DNA of 64,000 nt from Rhodobacter sp. (GTDB lineage Bacteria; Pseudomonadota; Alphaproteobacteria; Rhodobacterales; Rhodobacteraceae), in NCBI GenBank assembly GCA_027484145.1, contig JAIXUH010000013.1, positions 608,919-672,918 of the forward strand, read 5' to 3'. Shown piece by piece: positions 30,562-41,600 of the stretch; the stretch's first letter is position 1; each line of letters begins with the position of its first letter. A model generated the notes under the pieces. It saw only the letters and a list, made by a program, of their open reading frames with translations, ran no database searches and was not told the DNA's origin. The position numbers and the translations under genes are program-made.

Positions 30562-30646
30562 TACCTCGGGGTGCCTGTCTGACAGGCTGAGATGCGAAAG
30601 CGGACCCGTTGAACCTGAACCGGATCATACCGGCGGAGGGAAGGTG
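30562..30646 (+). promoter_or_regulatory. TPP riboswitch (THI element)
   Basis: The conserved core is all present: ACCTCGGGGTGCC, GGCTGAGA, ACCCGTTGAACCTGA and GGATCATACCGGCGGAGGGAAGGT in that order. The outer ACCT/AGGT ends pair as P1. It lies 50 nt before thiB, so thiamine diphosphate should lower expression of the transporter. No T-run hairpin is obvious between the element and the gene, so control may act on the ribosome site (GGAGGA at 30687). Confidence 0.95.
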
Positions 30647-30696
30647 CGAAGGATATCCTCCAAGCCCGACCTGTTCCGTCGCAATTGGAGGAAGAC

Positions 30697-31680
30697 ATGA
30701 AAGCTTCGATCCTTGCGGCTGGTGTTTTGTGTGCGGCCACGATGGCGACAGCAGAAACACCTGTGCTGACTGTTCTGACATACGACAGTTTCGTGAGTGA
30801 ATGGGGCCCCGGCCCCGTGGTGGAAAAGGCGTTCGAGGCCGCCTGCGCCTGCGACCTGCAGTTTGTCGGCGCGGGTGACGGTGCGGCGCTGTTGGCGCGC
30901 GTGCAACTGGAAGGCGCGGCGTCGGCGGCCGATATTGTGCTGGGGCTGGATACCAACCTGACCGCACAGGCCGCTGCGACCGGGTTGTTCGCGCCGCATG
31001 GCGTAACCGCAACGACCGCCCTGCCAGTGCCTTTTGCCGACCCGATGTTCCTGCCCTATGACTGGGGGTGGTTCGCCTTTGTCTATGACAAGACCAAGCT
31101 TGCCACACCGCCAGCTTCGTTCGAGGCCCTTGCCGCATCGGATGTAAAGATCGTCATCCAGGACCCGCGATCATCGACCCCCGGTCTGGGGCTGCTGATG
31201 TGGGTCAAGACGGCCTATGGTGACCGCGCGGCAGAGATCTGGGCCGGTCTGGCCGACAATATCGTGACGGTCACGCCGGGCTGGTCCGAGGCCTATGGCC
31301 TGTTTCTAGAAGGGGAGGCCGACATGGTGTTGTCCTATACCACCAGCCCGGCCTATCACCTGATTGCCGAGCAGGATGACAGCAAGGCCGCCGCCCCGTT
31401 TAGCGAGGGGCATTACCTGCAGGTCGAGGTGGCGGGAAAGCTGGCGGCGACCGATCAGCCTGCATTGGCCGATGCGTTTCTGGCCTTTATGCTGAGCGAA
31501 GGGTTCCAGTCAGCGATTCCCACAACGAACTGGATGTATCCGGCGGTGACACCCGCGGCGGGCCTGCCCGAGGGGTTTGAATCGCTGCACCCTGCAACGT
31601 CGCTTTTGATGACCGCAGATGAGGCGATGGCGGTGCGCGCGGGGGCCTTGGCCGAATGGCAAGCCGCACTGGCCCGCTGA
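30697..31680 (+). CDS. thiB: Thiamine ABC transporter substrate-binding protein
   Basis: A 327-aa periplasmic protein. Its signal peptide (MKASILAAGVLCAATMATA) is followed by the type II binding-protein fold beginning PVLTVLTYDSFVSEWGPG. That start, the LPYDWGWFAFVYDKTKL hinge segment and TTNWMYPAVTPA are characteristic of ThiB. It binds thiamine and its phosphates and delivers them to ThiP. The ATG at 30697 follows GGAGGA. The TPP riboswitch upstream supports the assignment. The end overlaps thiP by 25 nt. Confidence 0.96.
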   Translation: MKASILAAGVLCAATMATAETPVLTVLTYDSFVSEWGPGPVVEKAFEAACACDLQFVGAGDGAALLARVQLEGAASAADIVLGLDTNLTAQAAATGLFAPHGVTATTALPVPFADPMFLPYDWGWFAFVYDKTKLATPPASFEALAASDVKIVIQDPRSSTPGLGLLMWVKTAYGDRAAEIWAGLADNIVTVTPGWSEAYGLFLEGEADMVLSYTTSPAYHLIAEQDDSKAAAPFSEGHYLQVEVAGKLAATDQPALADAFLAFMLSEGFQSAIPTTNWMYPAVTPAAGLPEGFESLHPATSLLMTADEAMAVRAGALAEWQAALAR

Positions 31681-33200
31681 TAGCGGCAGGGGTGGCCGGG
31701 GGGCTGGCACTGTTCGTGCTGGCGCCCCTGCTGGCCGTCGCTGCACGGGCCGAGGGCTATGCCCTTGGCCCGGCAGACTGGGCCGCGGTGCGCTTTACCG
31801 TGGTGCAGGCCGCCCTTTCGGCGCTGATGTCTGTGGGTCTGGCGATTCCTGTTGCGCGGGCCATTGCGCGGCGGCGGTTTGCCGGGCGCGGTGCGGTGAT
31901 CGTGCTTTTGGGTGCACCGTTCCTGTTGCCGACAGTGGTGGCGGTGCTGGGTTTGTTGGCGGTGTTTGGCAGGGCGGGCACTCTGAATACCCTTTTGGCA
32001 TGGGTCGGGCTGCCTGCGGTGTCGGTCTATGGCCTGCATGGGGTGGTTCTGGCGCATGTGTTCCTGAACTTGCCGCTGGCCATCCGGATGATCTTGCAAG
32101 GGTGGCAGGCCATCCCGGCCGAACGCCTTCGGCTGGCTATGGCACTGGGCTTTGGCCCGGCCGAGGTGGCGCGGCACCTGGAGCGGCCGATGCTGCGCGA
32201 GGTGGTGCCGGGTGCGGCAATCGTGGTGTTCGTGATCTGCCTGACCAGCTTTGCCGTGGCGCTGACGCTGGGGGGCGGGCCCCGGGCCACAACCGTGGAA
32301 CTGGCGATCTTTCAGGCGGTTCGGTTTGATTTTGACCTTGGGCGCGCAGCCCTGCTGGCAATGATTCAGTTTGCCCTGTCGGTGGTCGTGGCGGTGCTGG
32401 CGTGGCGTTTGGTGCAGCCCGCGGCCTTTGGTGCCGGGTTGGGCCGCACTGTGGCAATGACCGCGCCAAAGGGATGGCGGCGCGCGATGGATGCCGTGGT
32501 GATTCTGGCGGCGGTTTTGTTCCTGCTGCTGCCGTTGCTGGCGGTGCTGATGCGCGGCCTGCCCGGTCTTGCCGACCTGCCCGACAGTGTCTGGCCCGCG
32601 GCGGCCAGATCGGTGGGGGTAGCGCTGGTGTCATCGGCTGTCACCATGGCGGCGGCCTTGGCTCTTGCCCTTGGGGTGGCGCGCGGTGGCCGATGGGCGG
32701 TGGTGCTGGATTCGGCGGCCCTTGTGCCCTTGGCCACATCAGGTCTTGTGCTGGGGGTCGGGTTGTTTGTGCTGGTGCAACCGATGCTTCCGCCATCGCA
32801 GATGGCTTTGCCCGTGACGGTCATGGTGAATGCCGCGTTGTCGCTGCCTTTTGCCTATCGGCTTTTGTTGCCCTCGGCGCGGGCCATGCAGGCCGATTTC
32901 GGGCGGCTTGCCATGTCGCTGGGCCTGTCTGGCCGGGCGCGGCTGCGTTGGATGATCTGGACGCTGCTGGCGCGCCCGCTTGGCTTTGGTGCGGGGTTGT
33001 CTGCCGCCTTGTCGATGGGCGACCTTGGCGTGATTGCCCTGTTTGCCGGGGATCAGGGGGCAACCCTGCCGTTGGTGGTGCAGCGGTTGACCGGGGCCTA
33101 CCGGATGCAGGACGCGGCCGGGGCCGCCCTTTTGCTGGTGACGCTTAGCTTTGCGTTGTTCTGGCTGTTTGACCACGGAGGGCGACGTGCTGCAGCTTGA
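31656..33200 (+). CDS. thiP: Thiamine ABC transporter permease
   Basis: A 514-aa inner-membrane permease formed by two fused six-helix halves. EAA-type coupling motifs occur twice: LAMALGFGPAEVARHLERP in the first half and LAMSLGLSGRARLRWMIW in the second. The fused architecture matches ThiP. The ATG at 31656 lies inside thiB (25-nt overlap, different frame) and has no strong site of its own, so it is probably read by translational coupling. The end overlaps the thiQ start by 14 nt. Confidence 0.95.
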   Translation: MASRTGPLIAAGVAGGLALFVLAPLLAVAARAEGYALGPADWAAVRFTVVQAALSALMSVGLAIPVARAIARRRFAGRGAVIVLLGAPFLLPTVVAVLGLLAVFGRAGTLNTLLAWVGLPAVSVYGLHGVVLAHVFLNLPLAIRMILQGWQAIPAERLRLAMALGFGPAEVARHLERPMLREVVPGAAIVVFVICLTSFAVALTLGGGPRATTVELAIFQAVRFDFDLGRAALLAMIQFALSVVVAVLAWRLVQPAAFGAGLGRTVAMTAPKGWRRAMDAVVILAAVLFLLLPLLAVLMRGLPGLADLPDSVWPAAARSVGVALVSSAVTMAAALALALGVARGGRWAVVLDSAALVPLATSGLVLGVGLFVLVQPMLPPSQMALPVTVMVNAALSLPFAYRLLLPSARAMQADFGRLAMSLGLSGRARLRWMIWTLLARPLGFGAGLSAALSMGDLGVIALFAGDQGATLPLVVQRLTGAYRMQDAAGAALLLVTLSFALFWLFDHGGRRAAA

Positions 33201-33879
33201 TCAGGTTCAGCTTGCGCAGGATGGGTTTTCATTGCGGGCCGACTGGTCGGTGCAGGCCGGGCAGCGCATTGCGGTCATGGGGCCGTCGGGGGCGGGCAAA
33301 TCCACGCTTTTGTCTGCGATTGCGGGGTTTCTGATGCCCCGGTCTGGCCGAATCCTGTGGAACGGCGCTGACCTTGCCACACTGTCGCCGGGTCAGCGGC
33401 CGCTGACGATTCTGTTTCAGGACCAGAACCTGTTTCCGCACCTGACCGTGACGCAGAACATCGGATTGGGGCTGCGGCCCGACTTGCGGCTTGGCCCCGA
33501 CGAGGTGGCGCGGGTCGTGGTGGCGCTGGACCGCGTGGGGCTGACCGGCCTAGGTGCGCGCCGCCCCGGACAGTTGTCGGGCGGGCAGGCGGGGCGCGTG
33601 GCCTTGGCGCGGGCCTTGTTGCGGGCGCGGCCGCTGCTGCTGCTGGATGAGCCCTTTGCCGCCCTTGGCCCGGCCCTCAAGGCCGAGATGCTGGCCCTTG
33701 TCGGGCAGGTGGCACAGGAAACCGGGGCGACGGTGCTGATGGTGACGCATGACCCCAAGGATGCCACCGCGTTTGCGACGGATATCGTGCTGGTGGCCGA
33801 TGGTGTAGCCGCCGCGCCCAAGGACAGGGCACAGATGCTGTCCGATCCGCCACCGGCGCTGCGGAGTTATCTGGGATAG
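33187..33879 (+). CDS. thiQ: Thiamine ABC transporter ATP-binding protein
   Basis: A 230-aa ABC ATPase. Walker A is GPSGAGKST, the Q-loop FQDQNLFPHLTV, the signature LSGGQAGR, Walker B LLLLDEPFAAL and the switch His in VTHD. It energises thiamine import by ThiBP. The start is the GTG at 33187 with GGAGGG just upstream, inside the end of thiP. The frame is open from 33151 but that part is not family-like. A shared terminator follows. Confidence 0.95.
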   Translation: MLQLDQVQLAQDGFSLRADWSVQAGQRIAVMGPSGAGKSTLLSAIAGFLMPRSGRILWNGADLATLSPGQRPLTILFQDQNLFPHLTVTQNIGLGLRPDLRLGPDEVARVVVALDRVGLTGLGARRPGQLSGGQAGRVALARALLRARPLLLLDEPFAALGPALKAEMLALVGQVAQETGATVLMVTHDPKDATAFATDIVLVADGVAAAPKDRAQMLSDPPPALRSYLG

Positions 33880-33892
33880 CCTGCGCAAAGAA

Positions 33893-33925
33893 AAACCCCG
33901 CCCGAATCATGTCGGGCGGGGTTTC
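33893..33925. terminator. Bidirectional terminator between thiQ and petC
   Basis: AACCCCGCCCGA pairs with TCGGGCGGGGTT, with A-run on the left and T-run on the right, so it can stop both converging transcripts. Confidence 0.92.
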
Positions 33926-33944
33926 ACATTGCATTCGATGGCGG

Positions 33945-34793
33945 TCAGGCCAGCTTCTTGCCTTTGACGCCTGCCCAGATTCGCTTGTTCGTCAGGAACA
34001 GCAGGGTCGACAGGATCAGCAGGAACACCACGGCCTTGAAGCCAGCTTCTTTGCGGGCCATCAGCTTTGGTTCGGCCGCCCACAACAGGAAGGACGACAC
34101 ATCCTCGGCCATATGGTGGACCGTGGCGGGGTGACCGTCTGCATAGGTGACCTGATCATCAGACAAAGGCTCTGGCATGGCGATCCAGCTGCCCGGAACG
34201 GTCGACACACCGTGTTCGTCCTTGCAGGAGTCCGGCACGCCGCCGTTCGGGAAGGCGGTGTTGTAGTAGAAGCCGTCGATCCCGTCCGGTGCACAGGCGG
34301 GGTTCTCTTCATAGCTGACCATCAGCGAGTAGATATACTCGGGCCCGCCCATGCCATTGAACAGCTGCGACATGCCCGTGCCGTAAGGCCCATGGAAGCC
34401 GGCGCGCGCCTTGGCCATCAGCGACAGGTCCGGTGCGTTTTCCATGCCAGACTTCGGGAAGAAGTCGGTAGGCTTGCCTTCGCGGTCTTCGCCGGTTTCC
34501 TTGTCGGTCACCGTAAACTGGGTGGCATAGGCGCGAACCTGATCTTCGGGCAGAGCGGGTCCACCCTCATCTGCCAAGGTGCGGATGGGAACGAACTTCA
34601 GCCCGTGGCAGGCAGAGCAGACCTCGGTATAGACCTGAAGGCCACGCTGAAGCTGCATCTGGTCAAAGGCGCCAAACGGACCTTCGTGGGCAAAAGCCAC
34701 GTCCTCAAGGTGCGTGTGGGCGCCACCGGCGGCAAGGGCCGCACCGGCCGACAGGGCCAGTGCAGACGCGGTGAGTGCGATTTTCCTGATCAT
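33945..34793 (-). CDS. petC: Cytochrome c1 of the bc1 complex
   Basis: A 282-aa membrane-anchored c-type cytochrome that takes electrons from the Rieske centre and passes them to cytochrome c2/cy. After a signal peptide (cleavage near residue 21) the heme site is CSACH (Cys59, Cys62, His63), and [10 protein letters not shown] carries the likely axial Met. One C-terminal helix ([15 protein letters not shown]) anchors it. I chose ATG 34793, which has AAGGA nine bases upstream and gives a normal signal peptide. An in-frame GTG at 34814 overlaps the petB stop and is the alternative. Confidence 0.96.
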   Translation of the reverse strand: MIRKIALTASALALSAGAALAAGGAHTHLEDVAFAHEGPFGAFDQMQLQRGLQVYTEVCSACHGLKFVPIRTLADEGGPALPEDQVRAYATQFTVTDKETGEDREGKPTDFFPKSGMENAPDLSLMAKARAGFHGPYGTGMSQLFNGMGGPEYIYSLMVSYEENPACAPDGIDGFYYNTAFPNGGVPDSCKDEHGVSTVPGSWIAMPEPLSDDQVTYADGHPATVHHMAEDVSSFLLWAAEPKLMARKEAGFKAVVFLLILSTLLFLTNKRIWAGVKGKKLA

Positions 34794-34810
34794 TTGGAAC
34801 AGTCCTTTTC

Positions 34811-36133
34811 TCACTCGGCCGGATGGGCTTTGGAGCCGTAGTGGGCATTGAAGTCTTCTTCGATGGTCGCAGGCTGGGGCAGCGGCTTTTCGATCACACC
34901 CAGCAACGGCAGGATGATCAGGAAATAGGCGAACCAGTAGGCTGATGCGATCAGCGAAATCCAGTCATAGGGGAAGGCAGCCGCCTGAGAGCCGACCCAT
35001 GTCAGCACGACAAAGTCGACGCAAAGCAGGGCAAACCACCATTTGAACATCGGGCGGTACTTGCCCGACCGCACCGACGACGTGTCCAGCCACGGGGCAA
35101 GCGCCATCACGGCGATTGCGCCGAACATCGCCAGCACGCCAAAGAACTTGGCGTCGATGATGCCGAAGGACAGGAAGGTCACCAGCTGCACCACCCAGAC
35201 GTCGGCGGTAAAGGCGCGCAGGATCGCGTAGAACGGCAGGAAGTACCATTCCGGCACAATGTGTGCGGGCGTCGCAAGCGGGTTCGCCTCGATGTAGTTG
35301 TCGGGGTGGCCCAAGTAGTTTGGCATGAAGCCGACGATGGCAAAGAACACTGCAAGGATCACGGCAAGCGCGAACAGGTCCTTGATCACGAAATACGGCC
35401 AGAACGGCACCGTATCGCGCGCGGCTTCTTCTTTCGAGCTGCGGCGCACTTCAACCCCGGTCGGGTTGTTGTTGCCGGTGGTGTGGAAGGCCCAGATGTG
35501 CACCGCGACAAGCGCCGCGATCACGAAGGGCAGCAGGTAGTGCAGCGAGAAGAAGCGGTTCAGCGTGGCGTTGTCGACGGCCGGGCCGCCCAGCAACCAA
35601 GTCTGGATATCCGGGCCGATGCCGGGAATGGCGCCAAACAGGCCGGTGATCACGGTTGCACCCCAGAACGACATCTGGCCCCAAGGCAAGACGTAGCCCA
35701 TGAAGGCGGTTGCCATCATCGCCAGATAGATCAGCATGCCGATGATCCACGTCACCTCACGCGGGGCTTTGTATGACCCGTAATAGAGGCCGCGGAAAAT
35801 GTGCAGATAGACCGCGACAAAGAACAGCGATGCGCCGTTCTGGTGCAGGTAGCGCAGCATGTAGCCGCCGTTCACGTCGCGCATGATGTGTTCAACCGAA
35901 GCGAACGCATAATCGACATGCGGGGTATAGTGCATCACCAGCACGATGCCCGTGATGATCTGCATGGCAAGGCAGAACGTCAGGATGATGCCCCAGATCC
36001 ACATCCAGTTCAGGTTCTTGGGCGTGGGGATCATAATGGTGTCGTAAAGCAGGCCCACGATGGGAAGGCGCTTGTTCAGCCACTTCTCAGCGCCCGACTT
36101 GGGCTCGTAATGGTCGTGCGGAATTCCGGCCAT
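34811..36133 (-). CDS. petB: Cytochrome b of the bc1 complex
   Basis: A 440-aa eight-helix membrane subunit that holds the low- and high-potential b hemes and the quinol-oxidising and quinone-reducing sites. Visible features are [39 protein letters not shown], and the Qo-site [13 protein letters not shown]. Length matches purple-bacterial cytochrome b. It lies 9 nt after petA and 17 nt before petC, forming the classic fbcFBC order. Confidence 0.98.
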   Translation of the reverse strand: MAGIPHDHYEPKSGAEKWLNKRLPIVGLLYDTIMIPTPKNLNWMWIWGIILTFCLAMQIITGIVLVMHYTPHVDYAFASVEHIMRDVNGGYMLRYLHQNGASLFFVAVYLHIFRGLYYGSYKAPREVTWIIGMLIYLAMMATAFMGYVLPWGQMSFWGATVITGLFGAIPGIGPDIQTWLLGGPAVDNATLNRFFSLHYLLPFVIAALVAVHIWAFHTTGNNNPTGVEVRRSSKEEAARDTVPFWPYFVIKDLFALAVILAVFFAIVGFMPNYLGHPDNYIEANPLATPAHIVPEWYFLPFYAILRAFTADVWVVQLVTFLSFGIIDAKFFGVLAMFGAIAVMALAPWLDTSSVRSGKYRPMFKWWFALLCVDFVVLTWVGSQAAAFPYDWISLIASAYWFAYFLIILPLLGVIEKPLPQPATIEEDFNAHYGSKAHPAE

Positions 36134-36142
36134 GATGTTTCC

Positions 36143-36706
36143 TTACCCGAGCTTGATCGTGGTTTCGTCTTCGAACTTTGCAACCGGCACGGGCAGGTTG
36201 CGCGGGGCCGGTCCCTTGCGGATGCGGCCTGACGTATCATAGTGCGACCCGTGGCAGGGGCAGAACCAGCCGCCGAAATCGCCGGCGCCATCACCCAGCG
36301 GCACACAGCCAAGGTGCGTGCAGACCCCCATCATCACCAGCCATTCGCCAGCTTCATCCAGCGAACGGTTGGTGTCGGATGCGTCAGCCTCGGCCTGAAT
36401 GTTGGCGTTTTCGGCGCGCGGATCGGGCAGGTCGGTCAGGGCGGTGGCGCGCGCAGCCTCGATCTCTTCGGGGGCACGGCGGCGGATAAAGACGGGTTTG
36501 CCCAGCCACTTCACGGTCAATTGGGTGCCGACCTCGACCGCCGACACGTCGACAAAGATCGACGAAAGGGCGCGGGTGTCGGCCGAGGGGTTCATCTGGT
36601 TGACCAGCGGCCAAACGGCGGCGCCGGTCGCGACAGCCCCGGCCCCTGCCGTGGCGTAATACAGGAAATCCCTGCGGGTGCCTGCGTTGTCGTCTGCGTG
36701 GGACAC
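36143..36706 (-). CDS. petA: Rieske iron-sulfur protein of the bc1 complex
   Basis: A 187-aa Rieske protein. A twin-arginine-like start ([19 protein letters not shown]) forms the uncleaved anchor helix, followed by a flexible hinge and the 2Fe-2S domain. The cluster ligands are Cys129/His131 (CTHLGC) and Cys149/His152 (CPCHGSHYD), with Cys134-Cys151 as the disulfide. It is the first gene of petABC. Translation starts at GTG 36706 after AAGGGAGA. The 220-nt upstream region holds the promoter; I see no copy of the petP palindrome there. Confidence 0.97.
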   Translation of the reverse strand: MSHADDNAGTRRDFLYYATAGAGAVATGAAVWPLVNQMNPSADTRALSSIFVDVSAVEVGTQLTVKWLGKPVFIRRRAPEEIEAARATALTDLPDPRAENANIQAEADASDTNRSLDEAGEWLVMMGVCTHLGCVPLGDGAGDFGGWFCPCHGSHYDTSGRIRKGPAPRNLPVPVAKFEDETTIKLG

Positions 36707-36926
36707 GAGATATTCTCCCTTCCGGGGCCGCGTGTTGCACGACCCATATAGATTCTTGGGCGATGTTCAAAAAACATCACCCTGCGGGCGGGCTTTTAGA
36801 CAAGCAAGCGAACCTCGTCCAGCGGACATTCGGGCGCATGTGCCCGTTCACCGACTGGAAGTTGGCCGCCTGTGGCCGTTTGGGCGCGCCCTTGCGTCAC
36901 TGCAGCTGAATCGCACAGGTGCATGC

Positions 36927-37562
36927 TCAATCCCCTGCGACAAGTCGTAGCGCGAAAAGGGTGAACAAAACACCCGCAATGGCCTGCAAAACCCAGCCTG
37001 CCCGCAGATAGGCCCGCGCTGCCAAAGGGGTGGAGAACGCCAGAACGTAAAGAGTATGGATGCTGAACGACAGCACGGATGCCCCCAGACAAAGGATGGC
37101 AATGTCTGTCGCACCGGCGCGTGCCACGGGAAACAGGCCAAGAATGGCCAGCCATGAGGTCAGCGCCTTGGGGTTCATCGCATTGACCAGCAGCGCACGG
37201 CGCAAGCCATCGGCAAAGTGCAAGCCGTCGGCCGAGCCGGGCAGCTGGCCGGAGTGTGCCCGATACCCAACCCATGCCGCGCGAAAATAGCGCGTCGCAA
37301 ACCATGCTAGCAGACTGATCGCAGCAAGGGTAAGAATCGCCTGCGCCTGCGGAATCACCGTCAGAATCGTGGACACGCCAAGCGTCATGCCCAGACACCA
37401 CAGCGCGATGCCAAGGCCCACGCCGATGGCCGATCCCATGCCCGCCCCGCGCCCTGACCCCATGGCGCAGGCAATGGTGGTCAGGACGTTGGGGCCGGGT
37501 GTGGCGATGTTGGCAGCCAGAAACCCCCAGACGGGTAGAAATTCCGCCAGCGGCAATGCCAC
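36927..37562 (-). CDS. LysE/RhtB-family exporter
   Basis: A 211-aa, roughly six-helix membrane protein of the LysE/RhtB group, which exports amino acids or related metabolites. NIATPGPNVLTTIACAMGSGRGAG near the N-terminus and NPKALTSWLAILGLFP in the middle are the family signatures. The substrate is unknown. The start is GTG 37562 in TGATGTG, directly after the stop of the GST gene, which implies coupling. The frame is open for another 200 nt upstream but that part overlaps the GST gene. Confidence 0.88.
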   Translation of the reverse strand: MALPLAEFLPVWGFLAANIATPGPNVLTTIACAMGSGRGAGMGSAIGVGLGIALWCLGMTLGVSTILTVIPQAQAILTLAAISLLAWFATRYFRAAWVGYRAHSGQLPGSADGLHFADGLRRALLVNAMNPKALTSWLAILGLFPVARAGATDIAILCLGASVLSFSIHTLYVLAFSTPLAARAYLRAGWVLQAIAGVLFTLFALRLVAGD

Positions 37563-37563
37563 A

Positions 37564-38169
37564 TCAGGCCTTTGGCACGGTGGCTTGCATCGACGGGCGG
37601 GCCAGAAAAACCTCGGCCCAGCCGGACAGGCGCGGGCGGCGGTTGCGCCAGCCCCGTCCGCTGTGGCGGAAATCAAGATAGCCAAGGGCGCAGCCAAGCG
37701 CGATCTGCCCCATGTCCAGCGGGCCGTAAAGGTGATCCATCCAGCGGCTTTCCACGGCATCAAGCGCACGGTCTACCTTGGACCATTGCCCTTCGACCCA
37801 TGGCGCAAAGCGGATGTCTTCGGGGCGGATCCGGGCCTCGTAAACCATCAGCAGCGCGGCATCGAGGATACCATCCGCCGTCGCCTCGACCGTCAGGGTA
37901 TCCCACAGGCGCGGTGCGGCGGGGTAGAAACCGGCACCGCTCAGGTCATCCAGATAGCGGCAGATCACGCGGCTGTCATAGAGCGTCGGCCCATCGGGCC
38001 GTTCCAGGGCCGGAATCTTGCCCAAGGGGTTACGCTCGATCACCATGGCGTCTGGGGCCACCGGCGTGCCTGCGGCGCCGATCATTTCGATCCCGTCAAT
38101 CCGGGCTTCGTCGATCAGAACCAGCACCTTGCGCACATAGGGCGAGGTGGGAGAGTGATACAGCCTCAT
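37564..38169 (-). CDS. Glutathione S-transferase family protein
   Basis: A 201-aa GST. The thioredoxin-like domain starts MRLYHSPTSPYVRKVLVLI (Ser9/Tyr11 in the catalytic region), with the cis-Pro loop NPLGKIPAL and LYDSRVICRYLDD. The C-terminal domain ends with DFRHSGRGWRNRRPRLSGW and looks like the YibF/GST_N_2 group. The substrate is unknown. The gene is the middle one of a three-gene overlapping run: its ATG overlaps the stop of the small membrane protein and its stop abuts the exporter start. Confidence 0.88.
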   Translation of the reverse strand: MRLYHSPTSPYVRKVLVLIDEARIDGIEMIGAAGTPVAPDAMVIERNPLGKIPALERPDGPTLYDSRVICRYLDDLSGAGFYPAAPRLWDTLTVEATADGILDAALLMVYEARIRPEDIRFAPWVEGQWSKVDRALDAVESRWMDHLYGPLDMGQIALGCALGYLDFRHSGRGWRNRRPRLSGWAEVFLARPSMQATVPKA

Positions 38170-38471
38170 TCCGCGACCGTCCTGATGCGCCAGCGGGCCA
38201 AGGCGCCTGCGTCGATCTCATAGGTCTTGCCGCGAAAGCGGATGGTGCGGCGCAAGCGCAGGCTGGCGTTCGACTGGCCGTCTTCGGTGCGATCCGCAGG
38301 AGAGTGCAGGGCCAGACCTTCGCCAAGATCGTCCAGCGCGTCTTCGGCCCGCTGGTCAGTGCGGCCCGGATGCGCGCGGGCCACGACCAGCCGCTTGGCG
38401 GCATAGACTACGGCAGCGACCGCACCAAGGCGCAGCGCGACAGGCAGAAGGGGGGCAAGGGGCAGTGGCAT
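38166..38471 (-). CDS. Small membrane-associated protein of unknown function
   Basis: A 101-aa protein not recognised. The first 25 residues form a hydrophobic helix (PLPLAPLLPVALRLGAVAAVVYAAKR), followed by a charged segment with TDQRAEDALDDLGEGL and a C-terminal beta-like RRTIRFRGKTYEIDAGALARW. The ATG at 38471 has a clear GGAGGT site. The stop overlaps the GST start by ATGA, so it is the first gene of that run. Confidence 0.75.
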   Translation of the reverse strand: MPLPLAPLLPVALRLGAVAAVVYAAKRLVVARAHPGRTDQRAEDALDDLGEGLALHSPADRTEDGQSNASLRLRRTIRFRGKTYEIDAGALARWRIRTVAE

Positions 38472-38663
38472 GGCAACCTCCGGATTTGCAGCGGCAATCG
38501 TAAGGGCGGCACGCACGCCTGTCCATGGCAGAGCGGACGAATGGGCCCCAGTGCGCGCCCAACTGCAAGGAAAACCGGCGGCGACCCGTCTTTGGCAGTT
38601 GCCGCACTGTCAGTGCTTGCCCATTGTCGGCGGAACCGAACACATCGTTTGCAGGATGGCCCG

Positions 38664-41600
38664 ATGACCCTTGCCCGTCTTTTCCTGAGCGTGCTTTTGG
38701 CCCTGCCCGCCAGCCTTGCCGTGGCGCAGGACGGGTATCGGATCATTGCACAGGGTTTCGAAAGTGCAGGGGCCGCGCATCGGGGGGTGGTGCCACTGAT
38801 GCAGGGGGGCCTTTGGGGGCTGATGGATGGCAGCGGGGCATGGGTGGTTCCCCCCACGCTTGAGGCAGTTGGGGCCGCCGGTGATGGCAAGTTTGCCGTG
38901 AAGTCTGCCGCTGGCTGGGGGCTGGTCAGCACGTCGGGTCAGATGATCCTTGATTTCGGCTTTGAAGAGATTGCCACGCCCGGCCCCCTGACCGCCGTGC
39001 GGTGGGAGGGGCGCTGGTGGGTTCTGAACGCCAATGGCACGTTTCAGGAACAGCCGCTGGCGCTTGATACCCTGACCGGCAGCAACGGCGAATGCTTCAC
39101 CGGCACATCCGGGGGCGTTCCGGTGATCGAAACGCGCGGGGCTTTCCCGACGGTCGGTCAGCCTTTGGGTGTAAGCGAGGTTGCGCTGCCCTCGGACGGG
39201 TGGGCCGTGGTGACCCTGACGGATGGTACCAAGACGCAGATCGACTGCACGCAGCCCAGTTTTGACGACAGCTTTGCGCGGTTCGAAGAGTCGCGGCGCG
39301 TGAAGAACAAGATGGTCGCGGTCCGGCAAGACGGCCTGTGGGGCATGTATTCGATCTTTGACAGCGCCATGGTGGTGCCGCCCAAGTATTTGAACATGCG
39401 TGATTTTGCCGATGGCTTGGCCGCTGTGCAGGTCGAAGGTGGCAAGTGGGGCTATGTTGATGCGGTGGGGCGCATGCAGATTGCGCCGCAGTTCGACAAT
39501 GCCTTTGCCTTCAATGACGGACTGGCTGGCGTGACCATGGGCGAAAAGCGGGGGTTCATCCGCTATGACGGCAGTTTTGCCATTGCGCCGCAGTTCGACG
39601 ATTTCTGGCGGCACGAGGGGGGCATCGTGGCGGTGCAGACTGGCCCGACGTGGAGTGTGATCGGCCCCGACGCGACCAACCCGCAAACAAGGTTCGATCT
39701 GCCGCTGGCCGCGATGAAGGAACAGCTTGCCACCCGACCTGTTGGCACTGCCATCGTGCCATCATCGCCGCATGCCTATTTTGCGCAGGATATCGTGTCG
39801 CAGCATACGATCCATATCTCGCCCGACCAGTCGATCATGCTGACGGTCCTATCGGCGCCCGAATCGCAAGAGGTGGCGCTGTGGGATTTTCAAAGCAAGA
39901 AGCTGATCCGCAAGCTGAACGTGCCGGGCGTGACGCAGGCGGTGCTGCTGCCGGGGACCGAGATCCTGATGGTTGGCACCAATGCGGGCGAAGTGATGGC
40001 GCTGGATGCCGTGACGGGTCAGGTGATGGTGCGATTCGCGGCGCATGATGGTGCGGTGCAGGAAATGGTGCTGTCCCCGGATGGCAACAAACTGGCGACA
40101 TCCTCCATGAACGCGGCGCGGATCTGGGATATGACCAGTGGCAAAATGCTGGTGCGTCACCAGACCCGCGTCGAAAAGCTGCGGTTTGCCCGCGATTCGG
40201 CCAGCCTGTGGCTGGGAAACCGGCGGGGTGGGTTGGTCCGGCTTGGGCTGGATGGTACCGCGCTGACCGAAGTGCCCGATGGCCCGGCCGTTGAAGGCGA
40301 GGACAACCCCTATAACAACGTCAAGACGCGGCCCGATCTGGCCCTGTCGCCTGATGGCCTGCTGGCCGTTCTGCGCGTGCAGCGGGTGCAGAAGGCGGAT
40401 GGTCTGTTTGAGTTTTTCCCCTATGCGGAACTGACTGACGCCACTGGGGCGCGGCGCGAGGATCGGCCCGAAAACCTGCGCGACGTGTTGGCGATCGACC
40501 TAAGTGACGATGGCAGATTGCTGGCCTTGGCAGGTTCGGCCGTAGCGGATTACAGCACGATGATCGTGGTCCGTGACCTTGCGGCCAGTAAAGCCATTTC
40601 GACCGAACGGTTGAATAGCGTCGGCGGCGGTGAAGGTGAAGATCCGGGTGTGTCTGCCCCTGTGGCAGAGGCATCGGAAAGCGGCACCGGGATCATGTGG
40701 GTGGATCGTCTGGCCTTTGTTCCGGGTGGCGCCGATCTGGTCGTGGTCGGCGGCGAGGGCGGTAATATCGTGCTGTTCGATCCGCTGAAGAACCTTGTGC
40801 GCGATGTAATCGGTCAGCCTTTGGCGAAATCGCGTCTGGTGGCCCTGCCCGACAGCACGCGCCTGTTCACCAGCGACGGCAACGGGCAGATTCTGATCTG
40901 GGATTTTGATCAGGGGCGGCTGGAAATGCGCCTGCCCAACAGCATCGCCGGGGGTGGCGAAGAGTTTATGGGCACCGATGGGGCGAACCTGTATCTGGCC
41001 GATGGCTTTGACGAAACACGGTTCGAGGCGTGGGATCTGGCCACCCTGACCCCGGTGCAGGTCCCGTCCTTCAACCCCTATGATCCGGCCACCGAGGCGA
41101 CACTGATCAAGCCGCGTCCGGTGCCGCCTGCCATGGCCGACACGCTGACGGAACTGGGTGCATCGCGCTTTACCCCGGTTGACGTCTTTGCCGGGGGCCG
41201 TCTGGCGGTGATCGCCCAAAGCTCGGGGCTGATGACCATTCATGCGGCGGAGACGGGCGATGTGCTGGCCTATGCCCTTGCCGATGAGGCGGGCGAATGG
41301 GTGGTGCTGACGCCGGAAGGATTCTTTGCGGCCTCGGAAAACGGGGCGAAACTGGTGTCAGTTTCCACAGGGTTGCGCGCTGTGGCGGTGGATCAGGTCT
41401 ATCAGGCGCTGTATCGCCCCGATCTGGTGCGCGCCAAACTGGCGGGCGATCCGGATGGCAAGGTGCAGCAGGCGGCGGCGGGCCTTGATCTGTCATCCGT
41501 TCTGGGTTCCGGCCCCGCGCCCGTGCCGCGCTTTGTGTTTCCGAAAGACGGGGCCACCATCAGCAACGAAGAGGTCGAGGTGGGGGCCGAGGTGCGCGAT

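Noticed and set aside
29222..31138. A 638-codon minus-strand open frame over terC and thiB
   Set aside because: It covers two clear genes, the terminator and the TPP riboswitch on the plus strand. The product is low-complexity and Arg/Gln-rich.
36707..36926. A PetP-type palindrome or other clear operator upstream of petA
   Set aside because: No copy of the 18981-18999 dyad or other long dyad is seen in this 220-nt gap.
37572..38663. A 364-codon N-terminal extension of the giant caspase frame
   Set aside because: It runs across the GST and membrane-protein genes on the other strand and would hide the signal peptide at 38664.
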